The position numbers and the translations under genes are program-made. DNA of 64,000 nucleotides from contig NZ_SNWQ01000019.1 of assembly GCF_004361855.1 (NCBI RefSeq), positions 62,001 through 126,000 on the forward strand. Direction: 5' to 3'. Below are positions 1 to 8,608 of this stretch, in pieces. Source of the stretch: Kribbella caucasensis. Its GTDB lineage: Bacteria > Actinomycetota > Actinomycetes > Propionibacteriales > Kribbellaceae. The notes beneath the pieces are model-generated. The model worked only from the letters and a program-made list of their open reading frames with translations. It had not been told where the DNA came from and ran no database searches. How positions within the stretch are numbered: position 1 is the first letter of the stretch; each line of letters begins with the position of its first letter.

Positions 1-1049
1 ATCAGGATCTTCCAGCCCAGCTTCATGAACTGGTCGTACCGCAGTCGCGGCAGTGTCCCGCGCAGCCAGATGTAGAAGAAGATGAAGCACATCATCTTGC
101 CGACGAACCACAGCACCGGCCAGAAGCCGGAGTTCGCGCCGTCCCAGATCGAGATCGGCCAAGGCGCACGCCAGCCGCCCAGGAACAGCGTGGTCGCCAG
201 CGCCGACACCGTCGCCATGTTGATGTACTCCGCCAGGAAGAACATCGCGTACTTCATCGACGAGTACTCGGTCAGGAAGCCGGCCACCAGTTCGCCCTCG
301 GCCTCGGGCAGGTCGAACGGCGCCCGGTTCGTCTCGCCGACCATCGAGATCACGTAGATCACGAACGACGGGAACAACAGGAACGCGTACCAGCCCGGGA
401 TCGGGATGTCCGCGCCGAACAGGCTGATCGACTGGTTCGAGCCCTGCGCGGCGACGATCTCCGAGGTGGACATCGACCCGGCGAACAGGAACACCGTGAC
501 GAATGCCAGCCCCATCCCGACCTCGTACGAGATCATCTGGGCGCTGGACCGCAGCCCGCCGAGCAGTGAGTACGTCGAGTTCGACGACCAGCCGCCGAGG
601 ACGATGCCGTAGATGCCGATCGACGCGATCGCCAGCACGTACAGCACCGAGACCGGCAGGTCGGTGATCTGCAGCCGGGTGTAGGTGTCGGTGAACGGGA
701 TCTTCACCGTCGGCCCGAAGGGGATCACGGCGAACGTCAGGAAGGCCGGGATCGAGACGATCACCGGTGCCGCGACGAAGACGACCTTGTCCACGCCCTT
801 CGGCATGAGGTCTTCCTTGAACATCAGCTTCATACCGTCGGCCAGCGACTGGAGCAGCCCCTGCGGGCCGTGCACGTTCGGGCCGATCCGGTGCTGCATC
901 CGGGCCACCACCCGGCGCTCCAGCCAGATGTTGAACAGCGTCAGCACGACCAGGAAGACGAAGACCAGCAGCACCTTGAGGCCGATCACCCACCAGGGGT
1001 CCTGACCGAAGCCCGCATCCGGCACATCAGCGAGCGGGATCATGCTCAT
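1..1049 (-). CDS. nuoH: NADH-quinone oxidoreductase subunit H (partial, C-terminus off the left edge)
   Basis: Membrane subunit of complex I that forms much of the quinone-binding chamber next to NuoB/NuoD. About 350 residues are visible; the C-terminus lies outside the window. Reading leftwards, the protein begins MSMIPLADVPD, is strongly hydrophobic, and carries the family hallmarks RRVVARMQHRIGPN near the N-terminus and GETNRAPFDLPEAEGELVAG further in. The ATG at 1049 overlaps the nuoG stop (ATGA), indicating translational coupling; a second in-frame ATG lies two codons later. It is the last visible gene of the nuoA-H run, which presumably continues with nuoI off the window. Confidence 0.96.
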   Translation of the reverse strand, partial: MSMIPLADVPDAGFGQDPWWVIGLKVLLVFVFLVVLTLFNIWLERRVVARMQHRIGPNVHGPQGLLQSLADGMKLMFKEDLMPKGVDKVVFVAAPVIVSIPAFLTFAVIPFGPTVKIPFTDTYTRLQITDLPVSVLYVLAIASIGIYGIVLGGWSSNSTYSLLGGLRSSAQMISYEVGMGLAFVTVFLFAGSMSTSEIVAAQGSNQSISLFGADIPIPGWYAFLLFPSFVIYVISMVGETNRAPFDLPEAEGELVAGFLTEYSSMKYAMFFLAEYINMATVSALATTLFLGGWRAPWPISIWDGANSGFWPVLWFVGKMMCFIFFYIWLRGTLPRLRYDQFMKLGWKIL

Positions 1050-3478
1050 GCGTTCCCTCCGGCGATCGTCACGATCGAGCCATGGTCGGCGTGCAGTGAC
1101 CGGCGGACATGCGAGTCGGCCGAGTTCGTCGGCAGCCACACCACGTTGTCCGGCATGGCCGTGACCACCACCGGCAACCGGATCGAACCGGCGTCGGTGC
1201 TGACCACCAGCTCGTCACCATCGGTCACCCCGACCCGGCGCGAGGTGGTCAGCGAGATCTTCGCCACCGGCTTCCGGGCGGTCGCGACCAGGTGCGGCTC
1301 GCCGTCGTTGCTGCGGCTGTCGTCGATCAGCATCCGCCAGGTGGACAGCCGGGTCGAGTCGAACGCGCCGAGCGCCGGACCGGCCTGGTACGTCGGCTCC
1401 TGGGCCCGGTCGCCGTCCCAGCGGCCGAGCTCGTCGTACTCCTTCTTCGCCGCTGCGGCAGTGCTGAAGCCGAGCGACAGGCCCATCTCCTGGGTCAGCG
1501 CGGCCAGCGCCCGGACGTCGGGCATCGCGGCCGGCACCTGGAGCACCACCGGGAAGGACCGCTCCCGGCCCTCCCAGTTCATGAAGGTGCCGTCCTTCTC
1601 CGCCGGCGGAACCACCGGGAAGATGACGTCGGCGTGCTCGGTGACCTGGGAGTTGCGGACCTCGAAGCTGACCACGAACGGCGCCGCCTCAAGCGCGGCG
1701 AGCGCGGCCGCCGGATCCGGCAGGTCGTCGATCTCGACGCCCGCGACGACCAGCGCCTGCAGCGATCCGGCCGCGGCGAGGATCTCGCCGGTGTCCTTGC
1801 CGACCGTGCCCGGCAGGCTGTCGACACCCCACGCGGCCTGCAGGTCGACCCGCGCCTGCGGGTCGGTCACCAGCCGGCCACCGGGCAGCAGGCCCGGCAG
1901 GCAGCCGGCCTCCAGCGCACCCCGGTCACCCGCGCGCCGCGGGATCCAGGCCAGCTGCGCACCCGTGTCGAGCGCCAGCCGCAGGGCCGCGGAGTAGGCG
2001 CCCGGTACGGACGCGAGCCGCTCGCCCACGATGATGATCGAGTCGGCGCCGAGCGATTCCTTCGCCGCGGCCCCGGTCTCACCCGCGCTGCGCAGATCAG
2101 CCAGTACCGCGGCTTCGGTGCCCGGCGCGGCCGGTACGACGACGCCGGACAGCTTCTCCACACCCCGGGAGGCGAGGGACGCCACCGTGAAGACCTTGGT
2201 GCCGTTCTTCCGGACGCCCTTGCGGAGCCGGAGGAACACCGTCGGCGCCTCCTCCTCGGGCTCGAACCCGGCCAGCAGGATCGATCCGGCCCGCTCCAGG
2301 TCGCCGAACGTCGTACCGAGCCCGGTGCCCGCGACCGCGGCGGCCAGGAAGTCGGCCTCCTCGGGCGAGTGCGGCCGGGACCGGAAGTCGATGTCGTTGC
2401 TGCCCAGCGCGACCCGGGCGAACTTCGAGTACGCGTAGGCGTCCTCGAGCGTCAGCCGCCCACCGGTCAGTACTGCGGCGCTACCGCGCGCGGCGGTCAG
2501 CTTCTCGGCCGCGAAGTTCAACGCCTCCGGCCAGGACGCCGGCCGCAGCTCGCCGTCCTCGCGGATCAGCGGGTGGGTCAGCCGGTCACCGGTGGTCGCG
2601 TAGTTGAACGCGAACCGGTCCCGGTCGGAGATCCACTCCTCGTTGACCTCCGGGTCGTCACCGGACAACCGGCGCATCACCTTGCCGCGCCGGTAGTCGG
2701 CCCGGATCGCCGCACCGGACGAGTCGTGCTCGGCCACCGTCGGCACCGACACCAGGTCGAACGGCCGGGACCGGAACCGGTACGCCGCGCTGGTGAGCGC
2801 GCCGACCGGGCAGATCTGGATGGCGTTGCCGGAGAAGTAGCTCTCGAACGGCTCCTTCTCGTAGATCCCGACCTGCTGCAGCGCACCCCGCTCGATCAGC
2901 GCGATGAACGGGTCACCGGCGATCTGCTCGGAGAACCGGGTGCAGCGGGCGCAGAGCACACACCGCTCCCGGTCCAGCAGCACCTCGGCGGAGATGTTGA
3001 TCGGCTTCGGGAAGGTCCGCTTGATCTCGTGGAAGCGGGTCTCGCCGTAGCCGTTGGACATCGCCTGGTTCTGCAGCGGGCACTCGCCGCCCTTGTCGCA
3101 GACCGGGCAGTCCAGCGGGTGGTTGATCAGCAGGAACTCCATGTTCCCGTGCTGAGCCTTGTCCGCCACCGGCGAGGTCACCTGGGTCCGGATCACCATC
3201 CCGTCGGCGACGGCCAGCGTGCAGGACGCCTGCGGCTTCGGCATCCCGCGGCCGTTACCGGCGTCGGGCACCTCGACCAGGCACTGCCGGCAGGCGCCGA
3301 CCGGCTCCAGCAGCGGGTGGTCGCAGAACCGCGGGATCTGGATCCCGGCCTGCTCCGCGGCCCGGATCGCCAAAGTGTTCTTCGGAACCTTGACCTCGAG
3401 ATCGTCGATGGTGACGGTGACCAGATCGGTCCGCTCCACCTCCGCTGACGGGTTCACTGTGTTGTTGGCGATCGTCAT
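1046..3478 (-). CDS. nuoG: NADH-quinone oxidoreductase subunit G
   Basis: Iron-sulfur subunit of the peripheral arm of complex I, 810 residues from the ATG at 3478. The open frame extends further upstream, but this ATG overlaps the nuoF stop (ATGA) and begins the family N-terminus. Visible ligands: C52, C63, C66 and C86 for a [2Fe-2S] cluster; H120 with C124, C127 and C133 for the His-ligated [4Fe-4S] cluster; C173, C176, C179 and C223 for a further [4Fe-4S] cluster. The C-terminal two thirds are the molybdopterin-oxidoreductase-like fold, ending in a molydopterin-dinucleotide-binding-like domain (VGVTDGDELVVST). It passes electrons from NuoE/F towards NuoI/B. Confidence 0.96.
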   Translation of the reverse strand: MTIANNTVNPSAEVERTDLVTVTIDDLEVKVPKNTLAIRAAEQAGIQIPRFCDHPLLEPVGACRQCLVEVPDAGNGRGMPKPQASCTLAVADGMVIRTQVTSPVADKAQHGNMEFLLINHPLDCPVCDKGGECPLQNQAMSNGYGETRFHEIKRTFPKPINISAEVLLDRERCVLCARCTRFSEQIAGDPFIALIERGALQQVGIYEKEPFESYFSGNAIQICPVGALTSAAYRFRSRPFDLVSVPTVAEHDSSGAAIRADYRRGKVMRRLSGDDPEVNEEWISDRDRFAFNYATTGDRLTHPLIREDGELRPASWPEALNFAAEKLTAARGSAAVLTGGRLTLEDAYAYSKFARVALGSNDIDFRSRPHSPEEADFLAAAVAGTGLGTTFGDLERAGSILLAGFEPEEEAPTVFLRLRKGVRKNGTKVFTVASLASRGVEKLSGVVVPAAPGTEAAVLADLRSAGETGAAAKESLGADSIIIVGERLASVPGAYSAALRLALDTGAQLAWIPRRAGDRGALEAGCLPGLLPGGRLVTDPQARVDLQAAWGVDSLPGTVGKDTGEILAAAGSLQALVVAGVEIDDLPDPAAALAALEAAPFVVSFEVRNSQVTEHADVIFPVVPPAEKDGTFMNWEGRERSFPVVLQVPAAMPDVRALAALTQEMGLSLGFSTAAAAKKEYDELGRWDGDRAQEPTYQAGPALGAFDSTRLSTWRMLIDDSRSNDGEPHLVATARKPVAKISLTTSRRVGVTDGDELVVSTDAGSIRLPVVVTAMPDNVVWLPTNSADSHVRRSLHADHGSIVTIAGGNA

Positions 3479-4785
3479 GCGCTTGCTCCAGCGGTAGCGA
3501 AGACAGTGCTTGCCATCGGGTCGAACGGGCAGCCGCCGTTCTCGAAGTGCGCCAGGTAGTCGTCCTTGAAGTACTGGATCGAGCTGGTGATCGGTGCGGT
3601 GGCACCGTCGCCGAGCGCGCAGAACGACCGGCCCATGATGTTCTCGGACAGATCCAACAGGGTCTCGAGGTCCTCCTCGCTGCCCTTGCCGGCCTCCAGC
3701 CGCTCCAGGATCTGCACCAGCCACCAGGTGCCCTCGCGGCACGGCGTGCACTTGCCGCAGGACTCGTGCTTGTAGAACTCGGTCCAGCGCAGTACGGCGC
3801 GGACCACGCAAGTGGTCTCGTCGAAGATCTGCAGCGCCTTGGTGCCCAGCATCGAGCCGACCGAGCCGACGCCCTCGTAGTCCAGCGGGATGTCGAGGTG
3901 ATCGGCGGTCAGCATCGGGGTGGACGAACCGCCCGGCGTCCAGAACTTCAGCTCGTGGCCCTCGCGGACTCCGCCGGCCAGGTCGAGCAGCTGGCGCAGC
4001 GTGATCCCGAGCGGCGCCTCGTACTGGCCCGGGCGGGTGACATGCCCGGACAGCGAGTACAGCGTCATGCCCTTGGACTTCTCGGTGCCCATCGAGCCGA
4101 ACCAGTCCGGCCCGTTCTTGATGATCGCGGGAACAGACGCGATCGACTCGACGTTGTTGATCACTGTGGGGCAGCCGTACAGACCTGCCACGGCCGGGAA
4201 CGGAGGACGCAGCCGGGGTTGACCGCGACGGCCTTCCAGCGAGTCAAGCAGTGCCGTCTCCTCGCCGCAGATGTAGGCGCCCGCGCCGGCGTGCACGACC
4301 ACGTCCAGGTCGTAGCCGGTGCCGAGGATGTTCTTGCCGATGAAGCCGGCCGCCTTCGCCTCCTCGACCGCCTGCTGCAGCCGGCGGATCACGTGCAGCA
4401 CTTCACCGCGCACGTAGATGAACGCCACCGACGCGCGGATCGCGAACGACGAGATGATGACGCCCTCGACCAGCGTGTGCGGCGAGGCGAGCATCAGCGG
4501 GATGTCCTTGCAGGTGCCCGGCTCGGACTCGTCCGCGTTCACCACGAGATAATGCGGTTTCGGGTTGGCTGCGTCTTTAGGCGGGATAAAGGACCACTTC
4601 ATCCCGGTCGGGAAGCCCGCGCCACCACGACCGCGCAGACCCGAGTCCTTCACCGCGGTGATCACGTCGGCCGGTTGCATCCGCAGCGCCGTACGCAGCG
4701 CCTCGTAGCCACCGGACCGCTGGTACGACGCCAGCTGCCAGGAGCGGATCTGGTCCCAGTTGTCGGACAGTACCGGGGTCAGCAT
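3475..4785 (-). CDS. nuoF: NADH-quinone oxidoreductase subunit F
   Basis: NADH-binding, FMN- and [4Fe-4S]-containing subunit where electrons enter complex I; 436 residues, normal length. GRGGAGFPTG at residues 52-61 is the NADH/FMN glycine-rich loop, GAGAYICGEETALL is a second nucleotide-binding signature, and ESCGKCTPCREGT near residue 348 supplies three Cys ligands of the N3 cluster. The start lies 2 bases after the nuoE stop, with its ribosome-binding site inside nuoE; the 3' end overlaps the nuoG start. Confidence 0.97.
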   Translation of the reverse strand: MLTPVLSDNWDQIRSWQLASYQRSGGYEALRTALRMQPADVITAVKDSGLRGRGGAGFPTGMKWSFIPPKDAANPKPHYLVVNADESEPGTCKDIPLMLASPHTLVEGVIISSFAIRASVAFIYVRGEVLHVIRRLQQAVEEAKAAGFIGKNILGTGYDLDVVVHAGAGAYICGEETALLDSLEGRRGQPRLRPPFPAVAGLYGCPTVINNVESIASVPAIIKNGPDWFGSMGTEKSKGMTLYSLSGHVTRPGQYEAPLGITLRQLLDLAGGVREGHELKFWTPGGSSTPMLTADHLDIPLDYEGVGSVGSMLGTKALQIFDETTCVVRAVLRWTEFYKHESCGKCTPCREGTWWLVQILERLEAGKGSEEDLETLLDLSENIMGRSFCALGDGATAPITSSIQYFKDDYLAHFENGGCPFDPMASTVFATAGASA

Positions 4786-4787
4786 GG

Positions 4788-5531
4788 TCAGTCCTCCTTC
4801 CGGGCGTCCGCCGCCGAAGAGTCTCTACCAGGAGCGGTCCAGTTGCGCTCGCGGGCCAGCCGGAGCCCGGCCAGAGTCGCCTTGCCACCGGTCGGTCCCT
4901 CGTCGGCGCGGCCGTCGGGGAACCCGGCCAGCACCCGCTCGGCTTCCTTCCAGGTGCAGATCGTCGCGCCGCGGGGCGACTTCACCTCGGTGCCGTCGCG
5001 CAGGTCGTCGACCAGCTGGGTGGCCGACTCCGGCGTCATGTCGTCGAAGAACTCCCAGTTCACCATCATCACCGGCGCGTAGTCGCAGGCGGCGTTGCAC
5101 TCCAGGTGCTCGAGGGTGATCTTGCCGTCCTCGGTGGTCTCGTCGTTGCCGACGTCGAGGTGCTGCTTGAGCCGCTCGAAGATCAGGTCGCCGCCCATGA
5201 TCGCGCACAGCGTGTTGGTGCACACCCCGACGTGGTAGTCGCCGACCGGGCGGCGCTTGTACATCGTGTAGAAGGTCGCCACCGCCGACACCTCGGCGCC
5301 GGTCAGCCCGAGCACGCCGGCGCACGCCTCGATGCCCTCCGGGGTGACCCGGCCCTCGACCGACTGCACCAGGTGCAGCATCGGCAGCAGCGCCGAGCGG
5401 CCGACCGGGTACCGGGCCGCGAGCTGACGCATCTCCGCGATCGTGGTTTCGGTGATCTTCGAGTCACCGGTGCTGTACGGCACCGGCTTGTCGGTCGCAG
5501 TCGTATGATTCCAGCTACCGTTCTCGGCCAT
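4788..5531 (-). CDS. nuoE: NADH-quinone oxidoreductase subunit E
   Basis: Thioredoxin-like [2Fe-2S] subunit of the NADH dehydrogenase module, 247 residues. The cluster ligands C104, C109, C145 and C149 (CTNTLC and CNAAC) are intact. The protein is longer than enterobacterial NuoE (about 165) because of a roughly 20-residue N-terminal extension and a polar C-terminal tail, common in actinobacterial versions. The ATG abuts the nuoD TAG with no gap, so translation is probably coupled. Confidence 0.96.
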   Translation of the reverse strand: MAENGSWNHTTATDKPVPYSTGDSKITETTIAEMRQLAARYPVGRSALLPMLHLVQSVEGRVTPEGIEACAGVLGLTGAEVSAVATFYTMYKRRPVGDYHVGVCTNTLCAIMGGDLIFERLKQHLDVGNDETTEDGKITLEHLECNAACDYAPVMMVNWEFFDDMTPESATQLVDDLRDGTEVKSPRGATICTWKEAERVLAGFPDGRADEGPTGGKATLAGLRLARERNWTAPGRDSSAADARKED

Positions 5532-6869
5532 CTATCGGTCCACTCCACCCATCACCGGGTCAAGGCTGGCGACGGCGACGATCACGTCGGCCACCTGTGC
5601 GCCCTCGCACAGGATCGGCATCGCCTGCAGGTTTGCGAAGGACGGGTCGCGGAAGTGCGCCCGGTACGGCTTGGTGCCGCCGTCGGAGACCAGGTGGCAG
5701 CCCAGTTCGCCGCGCGGCGACTCGACCGCCACGTAGGCCTGGCCGGCCGGGACCCGGAAGCCCTCGGTGACCAGCTTGAAGTGGTGGATCAGGGCTTCCA
5801 TCGACTCGCCCATGATGTGCTTGATGTGGTCGAGCGAGTTGCCCATGCCGTCGTTGCCGACCGCGAGCTGGCTCGGCCAGCCGATCTTCTTGTCCGCCAC
5901 CATCACCGGCTCGCCCTCCATCTTGGCGAGGCGGTCGGCGCACTGCTCGACGATCTTCAGCGACTCCCACATCTCCTGCAACCGGACCCGGAACCGCCCG
6001 TACGAGTCGGCGGTGTCCCAGGTCGGTACGTCGAAGTCGTACGTCTCGTACCCGCAGTACGGCTGGGTCTTGCGCAGGTCCAAGCCGTACCCGGTCGCAC
6101 GCAGCGGCGGGCCGGAGATGCCGAGCGCCATGCACCCGGACAGGTCCAGGTAGCCGACCTTCTCCAGCCGGTGCTTGAAGATCGGGTTCGCGTTGCACAG
6201 CTCGGCGTACTCGGGCAGGTGCTTGTTCATCCAGGTGATGTAGTCCCGGATCTTGTCCAGTGCGCCCGGCGGCAGGTCCTGGGCGACACCGCCCGGCCGG
6301 ATGAACGCGTGGTTCATCCGCAACCCGGTGATCAGCTCGAACAGGTCGAGCGTCATCTCCCGCTCGCGGAAGCCGATCGTCATCACCGTCAGGGCGCCGA
6401 TCTCCATCCCACCGGTGGCGATGCAGACCAGGTGGCTGCTGATCCGGTTGAGCTCCATCAGGAGCACCCGCATCACGTTCGCCTTCTCCGGGATCTGGTC
6501 CTCGATCCCGAGCAGCCGCTCGACCGCGAGGCAGTACGCCGTCTCGTTGTAGAACGGCGACAGGTAGTCCATCCGGGTGCAGAACGTGACGCCCTGCGTC
6601 CAGGAGCGGAACTCCATGTTCTTCTCGATACCGGTGTGCAGGTAGCCGATGCCGCAGCGGGCCTCGGTCACCGTCTCGCCCTCGATCTCGAGGATCAGCC
6701 GGAGCACGCCGTGGGTGGACGGGTGCTGCGGGCCCATGTTGACGACGATGCGCTCTTCCGGCTCGTCGCCGAGGCCGGACACGACCGAGTCCCAGTCCTG
6801 ACCGGTGACGGTGAAGACCTTGCCCTCGGTGGTGTCGCGGGTGGTCGCGTAGGGATCTGTCGTGGTCAT
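5532..6869 (-). CDS. nuoD: NADH-quinone oxidoreductase subunit D
   Basis: 49-kDa-type subunit of complex I, related to the large subunit of NiFe hydrogenase; with NuoB it forms the quinone-reduction site. 445 residues. Recognisable segments include VNMGPQHPSTHGVLRL near residue 45, ARCGIGYLHTGIEKN, and the C-terminal SPRGELGCHLVSDGG and DPVMGGVDR, which ends the protein. Its ATG shares one base with the nuoC stop (TGATG). Confidence 0.97.
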   Translation of the reverse strand: MTTTDPYATTRDTTEGKVFTVTGQDWDSVVSGLGDEPEERIVVNMGPQHPSTHGVLRLILEIEGETVTEARCGIGYLHTGIEKNMEFRSWTQGVTFCTRMDYLSPFYNETAYCLAVERLLGIEDQIPEKANVMRVLLMELNRISSHLVCIATGGMEIGALTVMTIGFREREMTLDLFELITGLRMNHAFIRPGGVAQDLPPGALDKIRDYITWMNKHLPEYAELCNANPIFKHRLEKVGYLDLSGCMALGISGPPLRATGYGLDLRKTQPYCGYETYDFDVPTWDTADSYGRFRVRLQEMWESLKIVEQCADRLAKMEGEPVMVADKKIGWPSQLAVGNDGMGNSLDHIKHIMGESMEALIHHFKLVTEGFRVPAGQAYVAVESPRGELGCHLVSDGGTKPYRAHFRDPSFANLQAMPILCEGAQVADVIVAVASLDPVMGGVDR

Positions 6870-7585
6870 CAGTTGTAAGACCTCCGCGTGTCGGGCGGCG
6901 GGATGACGGCGCCCTTGTACTCGACGTCGATACCGCCGAGCGGGTAGTCCTTGCGCTGCGGGTGGCCCGGCCAGTCGTCCGGCATCTGGATCCGGGTCAG
7001 CGCCGGGTGCCCGTCGAAGATGATGCCGAAGAAGTCCCAGGTCTCCCGCTCGTGCCAGTCGTTGGCCGGGTAGACCGAGACCACCGACGGGATGTGCGGG
7101 TCGGCGTCGGGGCAGGACACCTCGAGCCGGATCCGCCGGTTGTGGGTGATCGACAGCAGGTGGTAGACCGCGTGCAGCTCGCGCCCGGTCTCGTTCGGGT
7201 AGTGCACGCCGCTGACGCCGGAGCAGAACTCGAACCGGAGCGCCTCGTCGTCGCGCAGGTGCTGGGCCACCTCGACCAGCTGCTCCCGCTTGATGTGCAG
7301 GGTCAACTCGCCGCGGTCGACCACGACCTTCTCGATCGCGCCGTCGCCGTCTGTGCCCAACAGGCCCTCGAGCCGCTCGGTGGCGCCGTCGAACCAGCCG
7401 CCGTACGGCTTCGGCGTGCCACCGGGCAGGGCGACCTGACGACGCAGGCCGCCGAAGCCGGAGGTGTCACCGGTGCCGCGGACACCGAACATGCCCTGCC
7501 GCTGGTCGACCACCTCGGCGCCCGGCGTCTGAGCGTCGCCGGCGGCGGAGGTCGCCGGAAGGTTCTCGGGTTGGGTGTCACTCAC
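6869..7585 (-). CDS. nuoC: NADH-quinone oxidoreductase subunit C
   Basis: 30-kDa-type subunit of complex I, 238 residues. The frame is open well upstream into nuoB. I chose the GTG at 7585 (VSDTQPENLP) because it overlaps the nuoB stop as GTGA, the same coupling used along this operon. The family core HLLSITHNRRIRLEV followed by ANDWHERETWDFFGIIFDGHP is present, ending with the HPQRKDYPLGG motif near the C-terminus. The first 60 residues are polar and probably disordered. Confidence 0.95.
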   Translation of the reverse strand: MSDTQPENLPATSAAGDAQTPGAEVVDQRQGMFGVRGTGDTSGFGGLRRQVALPGGTPKPYGGWFDGATERLEGLLGTDGDGAIEKVVVDRGELTLHIKREQLVEVAQHLRDDEALRFEFCSGVSGVHYPNETGRELHAVYHLLSITHNRRIRLEVSCPDADPHIPSVVSVYPANDWHERETWDFFGIIFDGHPALTRIQMPDDWPGHPQRKDYPLGGIDVEYKGAVIPPPDTRRSYN

Positions 7586-8136
7586 CGAAGCAGACCCTTC
7601 ATCTCGAGCGTCGGGGCCGCGGTCAGCGCCGCGGTCTCTTGCTCGGCCTGCAGCGCCTTCTTGTGCGCGCCGAGCTTGCCGTGCTGGATGTCGTCGTGCA
7701 GCTTGAGGAACGCGTCCAGCAACATCTCCGGCCGCGGCGGGCAGCCGGGCAGGTACATGTCGACCGGGACCACGTGGTCGACACCCTGGACGATCGCGTA
7801 GTTGTTGAACATGCCTCCCGACGAAGCGCAGACGCCCATCGCCAGCACCCACTTCGGGTTCGGCATCTGGTCGTAGATCTGGCGCAGCACCGGAGCCATC
7901 TTCTGGCTCACCCGGCCGGCCACGATCATCAGGTCGGCCTGCCGCGGCGAAGCCCGGAAGACCTCCATCCCGAACCGGGCCGCGTCGTACCGCGGTGCTC
8001 CGGTGGTCATCATCTCGATCGCGCAGCAGGCCAGCCCGAAGGTTGCCGGCCACAACGACGCCTTCCGCATGTAGCCGGACAGGCCCTCGACGGTGGTCAG
8101 CAGCACTCCGGCCGGAAGCTGTTCCTCAACACCCAT
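7582..8136 (-). CDS. nuoB: NADH-quinone oxidoreductase subunit B
   Basis: PSST subunit holding cluster N2, the last iron-sulfur centre before quinone; 184 residues, normal length. The ligands are the tandem C37-C38 (GLACCAIE), C103 (GVCASSGG) and C132 (PGCPPRPE). It lies 3 bases downstream of the nuoA stop and overlaps the nuoC start. Confidence 0.97.
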   Translation of the reverse strand: MGVEEQLPAGVLLTTVEGLSGYMRKASLWPATFGLACCAIEMMTTGAPRYDAARFGMEVFRASPRQADLMIVAGRVSQKMAPVLRQIYDQMPNPKWVLAMGVCASSGGMFNNYAIVQGVDHVVPVDMYLPGCPPRPEMLLDAFLKLHDDIQHGKLGAHKKALQAEQETAALTAAPTLEMKGLLR

Positions 8137-8139
8137 AAC

Positions 8140-8499
8140 TCAGTCCCACTCCAGACCGCCGCGGCGCCAGACATAGGCGTACGCGACGAAGACGGTCACG
8201 ATGAAGATGACCATCTCGATCAGCCCGAACAGCGCCATCTGGTCGAAAGCGACCGCCCACGGGAAGAGGAAGATGATCTCGATGTCGAAGACGATGAACA
8301 GCATCGCGGTGATGTAGTACTTCACCGGGAACCGCCCACCGCCGACAGGTTGCGGGGTCGGCTCGATCCCGCACTCGTACGAGTCGAGCTTGGCCCGGTT
8401 GTATCGCTTCGGGCCGACCAGCGCGCTCGTCACCAAGGTGCCGGCCACGAAGATCGTCGCCAGCACACCGAGAACGATGATCGGTACGTAAGGGTGCAT
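8140..8499 (-). CDS. nuoA: NADH-quinone oxidoreductase subunit A
   Basis: Small membrane subunit of complex I, 119 residues with three predicted transmembrane helices. KLDSYECGIEPT is the conserved loop containing the Cys implicated in active/deactive gating in homologues, and KYYITAMLFIVFDIEIIFL is the family signature of helix 2. It is the first gene of the visible nuo operon, with a GGAGG-type ribosome-binding site about 11 bases upstream of the ATG. The 109-bp gap to the reductase gene upstream probably holds the nuo promoter; I could not assign boxes confidently. Confidence 0.96.
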   Translation of the reverse strand: MHPYVPIIVLGVLATIFVAGTLVTSALVGPKRYNRAKLDSYECGIEPTPQPVGGGRFPVKYYITAMLFIVFDIEIIFLFPWAVAFDQMALFGLIEMVIFIVTVFVAYAYVWRRGGLEWD

Positions 8500-8608
8500 C
8501 GTGTCGGTGCTCCCTCCTTCTGCGTCGTACTGCCGCCTGGATTACCTGTTTCGAGTCAGCACTGTGTTATCAGTACCGCTGTGGCTCACGTCACTCGCCC
8601 CGCCGGAA

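Noticed and set aside
1109..3448. Long plus-strand open frame opposite nuoG (779 codons)
   Set aside because: Shadow of a high-GC gene: Arg/Gly/Val/Asp-rich translation with no family signature, while the minus strand encodes an intact NuoG with all cluster ligands.
5106..6878. Plus-strand open frame opposite nuoD/nuoE (590 codons)
   Set aside because: Antisense shadow; biased composition and no start signal, with nuoD and nuoE fully intact opposite.
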